Shown here: one piece after another, positions 25,542-33,476 of the stretch
Layout of the letters: each line of letters starts with the position of its first letter
Numbering within the stretch: position 1 is the stretch's first letter
Notes under the pieces: generated by a model
Databases searched by the model: none
Seen by the model: only the letters and a program-made list of their open reading frames with translations
Told to the model about the DNA's origin: nothing
Program-made: the position numbers and the translations under genes
Origin: Micromonospora inositola
Lineage (GTDB): Bacteria > Actinomycetota > Actinomycetes > Mycobacteriales > Micromonosporaceae
NCBI RefSeq assembly: GCF_900090285.1
Contig: NZ_LT607754.1
Span: 4,614,001-4,678,000, forward strand
DNA: 64,000 bases
Direction of reading: 5' to 3'

Positions 25542-27332
25542 ATGAAGTCGTTCCTTGCCGTCTCGTACGCTCGCGACACGCTGGCCATGAGGGGCGCGCC
25601 GCCCCGGGCCGAGGTCGTCGCCTGCCTGGGCGACGACGCGCGGGTGCTGCGCAGCGATGGCGGCTGGATCGCGTTCCACGGCGAGGATCCGGGCGATCGG
25701 ATCGACGACGCCGGCGTGGCCTTTACGCTGCTGCTGGGGAGGGCGGCCCGTACGCGCACCGCCGATGTCCCCGCCTCAGAGTTGGCCGAGCAGCTGCGCA
25801 AGGGCGCCAAAGCGGACGGAGCCGCGCTCGCCGAGCTGGTGCCGCCGTTCGCCGCGGTGGACCGCTCCGGCCCCGGCGAGCCGATCGTGGCGGCCACCGA
25901 CTGGCTCGGCTTCCGGCAGCTCTTCTGGTGGCAGGGCGACGGCGTGGCCGCAGTCTCAACGAGTGCGCTCGCGCTCGGTGCGCTGGCCGGCGCGGGGCTC
26001 GACCACACCGCGCTCGGCCTGCAGAGTCTGGTGGGTTGGCAGGTGGGGTTCGGCACGGTCTTCGCGCAGGTCGAAAAGGTGCCGGCCGGATGCCTGGCGG
26101 TGCTGGACGCGGGCCGGGTGGAGACGCACCGCTATGTGGAGCAGGCGCTCGCCCTGGACGGCCCGGCACCGTCGCTGCCCGAGGTCGTCGACGAGATGGC
26201 CGGGATGCTGCGGGAGTTCCTCCGGGCGTACGTCGCTGACCATCCCACGACGGTGCTCCAGTTGACCGGTGGTCAGGACACCCGGGTCCTGCTCGCGGCG
26301 CTGTCCCCGGAGACTCGCCGCGGGCTCCGCGCGCTCACCCTGGACCTGCGGGGCGGCTCCGACGCCGCGCTTGCCGAGAAGTTGAGCGCGATGTGTGGGC
26401 TGGATCTGCATGTCCACTGGCTGGATGACCAGCCGCCGGTCACGCCGGCCGCCGCCCATCACATGGCGCTGAAGGCGGCGGCGGCTCTGGACGGCATGGC
26501 GAGCCCGCTGGCCCTGGCACCGTTGCTCCTCGCCGAGGGCCATCTCGAGCAGGGGCACCGCCTGTCCGGTCTGGGTGGGGAAACCTGCCGCGGCTTCTAC
26601 TACTTCGGCCAGCCCCGCCACGCGACCACCTCACCGCACCTCATCGGTCAGCTGGCGAACTGGCGCCTCTACGCGAACGAGGCGGTCGACGCGCGCGCAC
26701 TCGAACCGGGCTTCGTGGCCTCCGCCCGCACCGACGCGCTCGAACGGATCACCGCGTCCTTCGACGGCGCTCCGCAGCAGTGGCTCAGGGCGACCGACTA
26801 CTTCTATCTCTACCAGCGCATGCAGCGGTGGGCGGGCGCCCACGGATCGGTCGCGGCCGTCCACCGCTTCTTCATCAACCCCATGTTCGACCGGCGCTTC
26901 GTCCAGCTGGCGCACTCGATGTCACCCGACCAGAAGGGGAACGGCCTGCTGACCGGGCAGCTCATCCACCGGCTCGACCCCGAACTGGCCGCGGTTCCGC
27001 TGGATTCGGGGCTTGTTCCCGCGCGGTTGGGGCAGCGAGGCATCGGCGACCGTGCGACGGCGGCCAGGGTCACCGCGCGGAAGCTGTCCCGCAAGGTGCG
27101 GCAGCGGCTGCGCCATTCCGGCCGGGCGCAGCTGGGCGCGGCCGAGTTGGCGGCGCTCGTCGTCGAACACTGGCGTACCGAGCCGGAAGTCCTGGCACCG
27201 CTGCGCAACAACGGCATCGTCCGGGCGGCATGGCTGGACGAGTTGATTGCGGGACGGCGGGAGTCCGCCCCTGCCACGGTGGCCTTCCTGACCAACCTCC
27301 TGGTCGCCACCGCATCGCGGCCCGTCACCTGA
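25542..27332 (+). CDS. Asparagine-synthetase-like protein lacking the canonical glutaminase cysteine
   Basis: A 596-residue member of the AsnB-like family. The N-terminal region (to about residue 200) has the class II amidotransferase layout (WLGFRQLFWW), but residue 2 is Lys, not the catalytic Cys. The synthetase half has the PP-loop as LQLTGGQDTRVLLAAL instead of SGGxDS, and ERITASFDGAPQQWL, YFYLYQRMQRWAG, and RRFVQLAHSM near the C-terminus. It probably uses ATP to form an amide or acyl-adenylate rather than making asparagine. In capsule loci such proteins are often annotated asparagine synthase-related. It stands alone, followed by a hairpin at 27338. The substrate is unknown. Confidence 0.75.
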   Translation: MKSFLAVSYARDTLAMRGAPPRAEVVACLGDDARVLRSDGGWIAFHGEDPGDRIDDAGVAFTLLLGRAARTRTADVPASELAEQLRKGAKADGAALAELVPPFAAVDRSGPGEPIVAATDWLGFRQLFWWQGDGVAAVSTSALALGALAGAGLDHTALGLQSLVGWQVGFGTVFAQVEKVPAGCLAVLDAGRVETHRYVEQALALDGPAPSLPEVVDEMAGMLREFLRAYVADHPTTVLQLTGGQDTRVLLAALSPETRRGLRALTLDLRGGSDAALAEKLSAMCGLDLHVHWLDDQPPVTPAAAHHMALKAAAALDGMASPLALAPLLLAEGHLEQGHRLSGLGGETCRGFYYFGQPRHATTSPHLIGQLANWRLYANEAVDARALEPGFVASARTDALERITASFDGAPQQWLRATDYFYLYQRMQRWAGAHGSVAAVHRFFINPMFDRRFVQLAHSMSPDQKGNGLLTGQLIHRLDPELAAVPLDSGLVPARLGQRGIGDRATAARVTARKLSRKVRQRLRHSGRAQLGAAELAALVVEHWRTEPEVLAPLRNNGIVRAAWLDELIAGRRESAPATVAFLTNLLVATASRPVT

Positions 27333-27337
27333 GGCCA

Positions 27338-27362
27338 CCTGCCGCGGCACGGTTGCGGTAGG
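27338..27362 (+). terminator. Hairpin after the asparagine-synthetase-like gene
   Basis: CCTGCCGC (27338-27345) pairs with GCGGTAGG (27355-27362) with one G-U, loop of 9 bases, 5 bp after the TGA. Confidence 0.5.
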
Positions 27363-27824
27363 CCGATCACGCCCTCGATCGGCTGAGCTGGATCGACCAC
27401 GAAGATCATGTCCCCGGCCGCATCCGCGTCGGCCTGCACCCCGGCGAGCCTCCGCGCGAACCCTCTCTCCTTTCGACGGCTTGACAGTGCCGTTCGTTCC
27501 AGAGGCTCACTCCATTTGCCGACTTCACCGTGGGCCAGCTTCGATACCGGTGACTTGAGGGCATTTCCGTCGTTGTGTTGGTGTGCCCCGTGCGCTCCGG
27601 CGAGCCGGCGAGCCCTGCCTCGGTTGGGGGTCGCTCCGCTGCAGGCGCTGTGCGCGGCGGCGCGTCCGCCGGTCGCCAGGGCCGACGACGCGGGGAGTTC
27701 TACCCCAGCTGTCGGCTGATCCCGTTGGACCCGACAGCCGTTCGACGTCCTCGACACCGAATTTTCCGTACCGGCGTTCGCCCGCCCCGTTCTGAGTGAC
27801 ACCAATTGTGGAGAAGGGAACCAC
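27363..27824. other. 462-bp gap with no supported gene
   Basis: Only short, unsupported frames are present on both strands. A perfect inverted repeat GCTGTCGG / CCGACAGC (27708-27715 and 27731-27738) sits about 90 bp before the next gene and could be an operator or leader hairpin. GGAGAAGGGAACC just before 27825 is its ribosome site. Confidence 0.4.
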
Positions 27825-29519
27825 ATGGTTAGGAATTCAAGAACTGTCATCGTACTGGCCATTGCTGGCGCAGTAGCGATCTCCGGAACGGCGCTGGCGG
27901 GTCGAACATTTACCAACACCAGCGGCGCTGAGCCCTTGGCGGCGCGCCCCGGAACGTATTCGCTATGGGGCAGTTCAGCGGTACCAAGGACGGTGACCGA
28001 CCCGGACAGACAGGCCGTGGAACTGGGGGTGAAATTCAAAGCAGTTCAAGACGGCAGCGTCATCGGCGTCCGATTCTACAAGTCAAAGACGAACACCGGC
28101 GAGCACACGGGCAGCCTCTGGACGATCAACGGCACCAGGCTGGCCAACGTGCGGTTCACGCAGGAGACCGGGTCCGGGTGGCAGTACGCGGATTTCTCGA
28201 GTCCCGTGGCCGTCAAGGCCAATGTGCTGTACGTGGTGTCATATCACACCCCCGTCGGGCAGTACTCGGCCGATGACCATTACTTCGCCGCCGGTCACAG
28301 CCGTGGCCCGTTGCGCGCGCCGGCCGACGGATCGCACGGCTCCAACGGAGTGTACAAATACGGCGCCGGCGGGTTTCCGAACCAGGGCTACAAGGCAACC
28401 AACTACTGGGTCGACGTAGTTTTCAAGCCCGGCACTCCCGTTACGTCCAGTCCCACCGCTGGGCCCACCACCACGACGGCATCCCCCCGCCCCACACCGG
28501 ACCCCAGTGCCACACCGACCGCGGCGCCGACTCCTAGCTCCAGCACGCCCGGACCGACTCCGACCGGCACTGGCAACCCCGACAGCACCGCTGGCGGCAG
28601 ATACCCCGAGCGCTTCTCCGTAGGTGCGCCCGGCGTCGGCAAGTACCGCCAGTCCGATGCCAGGCTTCCCGTGCCGGCCGGCTTTCAGGAAGTGTTCCCA
28701 CACGACAACGCCAGCAAAGAGTGGGATCTGTACGACTGCAACGGCACGGTCAATCTTGACCGCAAGTACTTCCACGCCTTCATCTATATCGGCACGAACT
28801 GTCATGGCACCGTCAACATCACGAACTCCATCATTGCGCCGCCACCGGGGTCCATTAATCGGGCCATCCTGGTCAACGCGAATTCCTCGGGCAGCCTCAC
28901 GCTCAATATCAGCAATACGACCATCCGGCCGGAGCCGGTCGGTCTCGGTATGAACAGCGCCCCGTTGACCGACCATGCGATCAACGACTGCGACACCTGC
29001 ACGATCCACCTGAGCCGCGTAGACGTGGCAAACACGGGCGGCATGTGCCTCTGCGGGGCGAACACCACCATTGAATACAGTTGGCTCCACGACAACTACA
29101 TCGCCCACCTGGCCGATCCCTCCCGCGCCCACACCGGCGGTGTCTTTCCTTACGGCGGCACGGGTCCGCTGGAAATCAGCCACAGCCGGCTCGAGCCAGG
29201 GGTCAACGCCTACACCGGCGCAGCGGTCCCGAACTACTGGCAGGCCATCACCGCCGTGCTGTTCACCCAGAGCTCGGGAGGCTCCACGCTGCGCAATTAC
29301 CAGGTCCATGACAGCTTCATCTCGCTCGGGGCCTTCGGGCTGTATGCCCAGGACGGCGAGGGCCTGCGACTGCGCGACAACGTGTTCGGACCGACGTACT
29401 GGGGGTCCACGGGTCCGTGCGGGTCCGGATGCTCCGTCACCTTTGCCGACTGGACGAACAACGTTGTGGGCACGATCGACGGCAGCCCAACTCAGGAGTT
29501 GGTCCGCAAGCCCGCCTAA
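27825..29519 (+). CDS. Secreted DUF4082 + beta-helix protein
   Basis: A 564-residue exported protein. The signal peptide is residues 1 to about 26 (VIVLAIAGAVAISGTALAG core). DUF4082 runs from about residue 45 to 200 (FYKSKTNTGEHTGSLW, YVVSYHTPVGQYS, YKATNYWVDVVF). A Pro/Thr/Ser linker covers about 205-250. A C-terminal beta-helix domain to the end begins GRYPERFSVGAPGVGKYRQS and contains TVNITNSIIAPPPGS, DCDTCTI and CLCGANTTIE. This domain is the close paralogue of the protein at 11267, while DUF4082 matches the modules in the protein at 12670. It ends at a 16-bp-inverted-repeat element. Probable polymer-binding or polymer-processing surface protein. Confidence 0.75.
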   Translation: MVRNSRTVIVLAIAGAVAISGTALAGRTFTNTSGAEPLAARPGTYSLWGSSAVPRTVTDPDRQAVELGVKFKAVQDGSVIGVRFYKSKTNTGEHTGSLWTINGTRLANVRFTQETGSGWQYADFSSPVAVKANVLYVVSYHTPVGQYSADDHYFAAGHSRGPLRAPADGSHGSNGVYKYGAGGFPNQGYKATNYWVDVVFKPGTPVTSSPTAGPTTTTASPRPTPDPSATPTAAPTPSSSTPGPTPTGTGNPDSTAGGRYPERFSVGAPGVGKYRQSDARLPVPAGFQEVFPHDNASKEWDLYDCNGTVNLDRKYFHAFIYIGTNCHGTVNITNSIIAPPPGSINRAILVNANSSGSLTLNISNTTIRPEPVGLGMNSAPLTDHAINDCDTCTIHLSRVDVANTGGMCLCGANTTIEYSWLHDNYIAHLADPSRAHTGGVFPYGGTGPLEISHSRLEPGVNAYTGAAVPNYWQAITAVLFTQSSGGSTLRNYQVHDSFISLGAFGLYAQDGEGLRLRDNVFGPTYWGSTGPCGSGCSVTFADWTNNVVGTIDGSPTQELVRKPA

Positions 29520-29522
29520 GCA

Positions 29523-29753
29523 GTGTCTTCAAAGGGTCTTGGTGTCGGACGATGTAGCTCATGAGTCGTCGCTACGAGTTGCCTGTTTGGTGTCGGTGGA
29601 CCCCCGAACGCGCCGACCAGCAGGCCAACCGCCGCCGCTTCGGTCGGCGGCGGTTGGCCTGCTGGTGTTCGGCACCCCGCTCTACAAACGCCGCAATGTC
29701 GTCGTACGCTGCTTCAGCCGACTCAAGCAATGCCGGTGACCCGTTGAAGACAC
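29523..29753 (+). mobile_element. MITE-like internally deleted IS (IS5-type transposase scar)
   Basis: The ends GTGTCTTCAAAGGGTC (29523-29538) and its inverted copy at 29738-29753 match at 15 of 16 bases. Inside, a plus-strand frame keeps the first residues of a transposase-like start (MSRRYEL, from 29560) and, in the same span, the C-terminal signature LYKRRNVVVRCFSRLKQ that is characteristic of IS5-group DDE transposases. Everything between is lost, so the element cannot move itself but could be mobilised by an intact relative. GCCTA is present on both flanks (29514-29518 and 29757-29761), either a target duplication or chance. It fills the gap between two convergent genes. Confidence 0.75.
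29616..29666. terminator. 21-bp perfect hairpin inside the MITE-like element
   Basis: Bases 29616-29636 and 29646-29666 are perfect reverse complements, with a 9-base spacer. The left arm starts ACCAGCAGG and ends GCCGCC. Being between convergent genes, it should act as a strong two-way terminator. Confidence 0.7.
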
Positions 29754-29758
29754 ACCGC

Positions 29759-30898
29759 CTAGCGGCCGGCCAGCTTGCGTAGCACGGCGACGATGTGGTC
29801 CTGGTCGTCCTCGGTCAGCGCATGGTGCAGCGGCAGGATCAGCGAGTCGCGGGTGAGCCGCTCGGTCACCGGCAGCGGCGCGGGCGTCACGTCCGCGTAC
29901 GCCGGCTCCAGGTGAGCGGCCATGATGCCCCTCCGGGCCGACACGCCGGCCGCGGCCAGTTCCGCGAGCACCTCGTCGCGGCCCACTCCGTACTCCCGGT
30001 TGACCAGCACCCAGAACGACTGGAAGTTGGTTTCGCCGTACTCCGGGTCGCGGACCGGTACCAAGCCCTCGATGTCCGCGAGCAGTTCGTGGTAGCGCGC
30101 CGCTAGCGCGCGCCGGTTGCTGACCAGCTCCGCGAGGCGGCCGAGCTGTACGAGCCCGATCGCCGCCTGGATGTCGGTCATCCGATAGTTGAAGGCGGTC
30201 TCCAGGTAGGCCTCCAGCACGGGCTGGGCGCTGACGTGACGGTCGGCCGCGGAGACGTTCATCCCGTGTTCGCGCAACCGGCGCAGTCGGGCGGCCCACT
30301 CCGGATCGTCCACCGTGACCATTCCGCCCTCGCCCGTCGTCAGCAGCTTCCGGGGATGGAACGACCAGGCCGAAATCGTCGAGCCGGAGCCGACCGGCCG
30401 CCCGTACGCCGTCGATCCGGCGGCGCAGGCCGCGTCCTCGATCAGCGGCACTCCCCAGCGGCCGGCCGCGTCCCGCAGCGCGGCGACGTCGAACGGCACG
30501 CCGCCCTGGTGGACCGCGATCACCGCCCGGGTTCGGGGCGTGCGCGCGGCGTCGATCGTCGCCACCGTCAGATTGCCGGTGCTGAGGTCGACATCCGCGA
30601 AGATCGGAGTGGCTCCGACGTAGCGCACCGCGTTGGCGGTGGCGATGAATGAGAACGACGGCACGATCACCTCGTCGCCCGGGCCGATCTCCAGCACCAC
30701 CAGCGCCAGATGCAGCGCGGTGGTGCAGGAGCTGACGGCCACGCCGTGGCCGGCACCCACCAGCGCGGCGAACTCCTGCTCGAACCGGGCCACCCGCGGC
30801 CCCTGGGCCACCCAGCCCGACCGGACCGCGTCGGCGGCGGCCTGCGCCTCCTCCTCGCCGAGCCGGGGGATCATGACCGGGATCCGGGAGGCCGTCAC
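29759..30898 (-). CDS. DegT/DnrJ/EryC1/StrS family sugar aminotransferase (WbpE/WlbC-like context)
   Basis: A 379-residue PLP enzyme. It has VSSCTTALHLALVVLEIG, IVPSFSFIATANAV, LIEDAACAAGS with the PLP-ring Asp and the Schiff-base Lys in SFHPRKLLTTGEGGM. A second aminotransferase in the locus (20634) differs in this motif, so the two likely aminate different keto sugars. The GTG at 30898 overlaps the epimerase stop by 4 bp (GTGA). With the Gfo/Idh oxidoreductase and the truncated acetyltransferase nearby it resembles the WbpB-WbpE-WbpD route to 3-amino uronic or deoxy sugars. The exact product is an inference. Confidence 0.88.
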   Translation of the reverse strand: MTASRIPVMIPRLGEEEAQAAADAVRSGWVAQGPRVARFEQEFAALVGAGHGVAVSSCTTALHLALVVLEIGPGDEVIVPSFSFIATANAVRYVGATPIFADVDLSTGNLTVATIDAARTPRTRAVIAVHQGGVPFDVAALRDAAGRWGVPLIEDAACAAGSTAYGRPVGSGSTISAWSFHPRKLLTTGEGGMVTVDDPEWAARLRRLREHGMNVSAADRHVSAQPVLEAYLETAFNYRMTDIQAAIGLVQLGRLAELVSNRRALAARYHELLADIEGLVPVRDPEYGETNFQSFWVLVNREYGVGRDEVLAELAAAGVSARRGIMAAHLEPAYADVTPAPLPVTERLTRDSLILPLHHALTEDDQDHIVAVLRKLAGR

Positions 30899-31860
30899 TT
30901 CTCGGCCCGCCACCAGTCGACCAGCCCCTGAAGCCCCTCGTGCAGGCCGAGCTCGGCGCGGAAGCCCAGCTTCTGCGCGCCGGCGGTGGTGTCGGCCAGC
31001 CGGCGGGTCACCCCGTTGACCGTGCGGGCCGGACCGTGCTGGGGGGCGAGGTCCGACTTCATCACGTCGCTGAGCGCCTGGGCCAGCTCCCTGAGGCTGG
31101 TCTCGGTGCCGCTGGCGATGTTGAACACCTCGTCGGTGACGTCCGCCCGGGCTGCCAGAATGTTGGCCCGGGCGATGTCGGCGACGTGTACGAAATCCAT
31201 CGTCTGCAGGCCGTCGCCGAGGATCAGCGGCGGAGCCCCCGACTCGATCCGCTCCATCCACCGGATCAGGACTTCTGTGTAGAGCCCATGGATGTCCATC
31301 CGGGGACCGTAGACGTTGAAGTAACGCAGGGCGACGTAGTCCAGACCGTACATGCTGTGGAAGCTGCGCAGCATGCCCTCGTTGAACGCCTTCGCTGCGC
31401 CGTAGAAGGTGTCGTTGTGGTAGGGGTGGTGCCGCTCGTTGGTCGGGAACTCGTCGGCGAGCCCGTACACGGAGGCCGACGAGGACAAGATGACCTTTCG
31501 GACCTGGGCGGCGGCCGCCGCCTCCAGCACGTTGAAGGTGCCGTCGACCAGCACCTCGTTGGCGAGCCGGGGCTCCTCCGCGCACTGGGTGATGCGAATG
31601 GCGGCGAGGTGGAAGACCAGGTCCTTGCCCTGGGTCAGCTCGTGCACGAGCGCGACGTCGCGGATGTCACCCTCGACGAGGCGGACGCTGCGATGCTGCA
31701 GGGCTCGGGCCAGGTTGTCCCGCCGGCCACGGACGAAGTTGTCGAGGACGACCACCTCGGCCGCACCGCCGGAGACCAGCTCGTCGACGACATGGGAACC
31801 GATCGTGCCCGCTCCACCGGTGACCAGGGCGCGTGCCCCGGCGATCTCCACCGCGCTCAT
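30895..31860 (-). CDS. NAD-dependent epimerase/dehydratase (extended SDR)
   Basis: A 321-residue nucleotide-sugar SDR. The NAD-binding motif is GGAGTIGSHVVDEL and the catalytic motifs are SSSASVYG and YGAAK (YxxxK), followed by LRYFNVYGPRM, the usual sugar-binding segment. Length and motifs fit UDP-glucose/GlcNAc 4-epimerase-like or dTDP-sugar enzymes. It is in the operon Gfo/Idh, epimerase, aminotransferase, with a 67-bp gap after the oxidoreductase and a 4-bp overlap before the aminotransferase. It would epimerise or oxidise a sugar nucleotide feeding the aminotransferase. Which one is not determinable here. Confidence 0.85.
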   Translation of the reverse strand: MSAVEIAGARALVTGGAGTIGSHVVDELVSGGAAEVVVLDNFVRGRRDNLARALQHRSVRLVEGDIRDVALVHELTQGKDLVFHLAAIRITQCAEEPRLANEVLVDGTFNVLEAAAAAQVRKVILSSSASVYGLADEFPTNERHHPYHNDTFYGAAKAFNEGMLRSFHSMYGLDYVALRYFNVYGPRMDIHGLYTEVLIRWMERIESGAPPLILGDGLQTMDFVHVADIARANILAARADVTDEVFNIASGTETSLRELAQALSDVMKSDLAPQHGPARTVNGVTRRLADTTAGAQKLGFRAELGLHEGLQGLVDWWRAEK

Positions 31861-31927
31861 TCCGTTACTCCGCTTCGCTCCGTGCCGCGCTGAGGCGTCG
31901 CCGCACCAGGTCCAATGATTCGCTCGC

Positions 31928-33001
31928 TCACGCCTCAGTCCATTCGCTGAGCTTGACCACTTTTCCGCCGTTGGCGAGGCTACGAGAGGCCGCCTCCAGG
32001 ATGGCCATCACCCGCAGGCCGGCCCGACCGTCGGTCAGGGCGGGCATGCCGCTGCGGATCGACCGGGCGTACTCCTCGACCATGGTGCGCAGCGCCTCCC
32101 GCTCGGTCAGCGCCGGAGCCACCATGTCGCCCGAGCGGTACGACACCAGCATGTCCCGGCGCTGCTCGTCGCCGAGTTCCTCCGCCGAGGCCACGTCGAC
32201 CCCGCGGTCGAAGATCGAGAGTCGCTGGCTGGGGTTGAGGTCGTCCCAGACCAGGGTGCGCTTCGACCCGCCGATGATCGCGGTCCGGATCTTCACGGGC
32301 GAGAGCCAGTTGACGTGGATGTGCGCGATCGCGCCGGTGTTCAGCTGCAGCGTCAGGTAGGCGACGCAGGCCCGGCCCGCGCCGATCCGGTCCGCGCCGT
32401 GCGCGGCCACGGAGACCGGCGCCACGCCGGACGGGAGGATGAAGTCGAGAATCGACAGGTCGTGCGGCGCCAGGTCCCACATCACGTCGATGTCGCGCTG
32501 GACCAGCCCGAGATTGATCCGCACGGAATCGAGGTACTGCAGCTCGCCCAGTTCCCCGCCGTGCAGCAGTTCGCGGATGCGCAGCACCGCCGGCGTGTAG
32601 CAGTAGGTGTGGTCGCACATCAGCGACAGTCCCTGACGCTCCGCCTCCGCCACCAGCGCCCGCCCCTGCTCGACGCTGGCCGCCAGCGGCTTCTCCACGA
32701 GCACGTGTTTGCCGGCTCGCAGCGCCGCCATCGCCACCTCGAGGTGGGTGCCGGCCGGGGTGGCGATGGCCACCGCCCGGACCGCATCGTCGGCGAGCAC
32801 TGTGGCGAGGTCGTCGGTGGCCTGGATCGTCGAGTAGTCACCGAGCGCCCGCCGGGCCCGGCGTACGTCGAGGTCGCAGAGCCAGCGCAGCCGGAATTCG
32901 GCGGAGGCCTGGAAGTTACGAACGAGATTCGGACCCCAGTAACCGGCGCCGATGACGGCCACGCCGATCGGTTCATCGGCGGCAGCGTTCGATGAGTTCA
33001 C
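31928..33001 (-). CDS. Gfo/Idh/MocA family nucleotide-sugar oxidoreductase
   Basis: A 357-residue NAD(P)-dependent oxidoreductase. The Rossmann motif is GVAVIGAGYWGPNLVRNF. The family EKP motif appears in GKHVLVEKPLAASVEQG, and HTYCYTPAVLRIREL and WDLAPHDLSILDF supply the substrate-side His and Asp. Enzymes of this branch (WlbA/WbpB-like) oxidise C3 of a UDP-N-acetyl sugar acid to a ketone, which a DegT aminotransferase then aminates. The GTG at 33001 is the only plausible start, because the open frame continues upstream without another start near the Rossmann motif. It is divergent from a truncated WbpD/WlbB-like gene at 33279. Confidence 0.85.
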   Translation of the reverse strand: MNSSNAAADEPIGVAVIGAGYWGPNLVRNFQASAEFRLRWLCDLDVRRARRALGDYSTIQATDDLATVLADDAVRAVAIATPAGTHLEVAMAALRAGKHVLVEKPLAASVEQGRALVAEAERQGLSLMCDHTYCYTPAVLRIRELLHGGELGELQYLDSVRINLGLVQRDIDVMWDLAPHDLSILDFILPSGVAPVSVAAHGADRIGAGRACVAYLTLQLNTGAIAHIHVNWLSPVKIRTAIIGGSKRTLVWDDLNPSQRLSIFDRGVDVASAEELGDEQRRDMLVSYRSGDMVAPALTEREALRTMVEEYARSIRSGMPALTDGRAGLRVMAILEAASRSLANGGKVVKLSEWTEA

Positions 33002-33278
33002 GGATATCCGTTTCGCTAGACAGGACAGGACGCATTCGCTGAAGGGGAGTTGGTGGCGACGTCCATTCGGCAAGCTACCGAGGTCGTCGTCGGGTACGCC
33101 AGCACCGGGACGGAATTCCGGCGGTGCCGCTGGGGTCAGCGGGTCCGTTTGGTTTGTCCGCCCTCCTCGAATGGTCTTTTCTGCGGGCACTGGGTCGGCT
33201 TTCTGACATCGGTCTTGTTGCCGAGCGTCTACCGTTTCCACCCCCATAAAAGATCGCCGCACGGGGAAGGAACGAGCG

Positions 33279-33443
33279 ATGACGGACGCCCACGGGGCAT
33301 CGCGCGACGGTGCGCAGATCGCCGCGACGGCCGATGTGGACGAGCGCGCCACGATCCGTTCCGGCACCCGCGTCTGGCACGTCGCGCAGGTCCGCGAGGG
33401 CCGCCGCTCCTGTCCCGCTTCCCTGACTCCCGGCCTCGGCTGA
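33279..33443 (+). pseudogene. Truncated WbpD/WlbB-like hexapeptide N-acetyltransferase
   Basis: A 54-residue frame with a strong ribosome site (AAGGAA, 33267-33272) and ATG at 33279. Residues ADVDERATIRSGTRVWHVAQ match the start of left-handed beta-helix acetyltransferases that N-acetylate 3-amino sugars (typical pattern A.V...A.IG.GTRIWHF..V). After VREG the sequence becomes RRSCPASLTPGLG and stops at 33441-33443, where a full protein would continue for about 140 more hexapeptide residues. It was therefore cut by a deletion or frameshift. It is divergent from the oxidoreductase and completes a former WbpB/E/D-like set. It is too short to be functional. Confidence 0.7.
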
Positions 33444-33476
33444 GTTGACCTTTCGGACGTTGCCCGACCGGCCTGG

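Noticed and set aside
27333..27450. Minus-strand stretch reading MIFVVDPAQPIEGVIGL as a possible small protein
   Set aside because: It is part of a frame opposite the asparagine-synthetase-like gene end, with no start, ribosome site or family resemblance that I can support.
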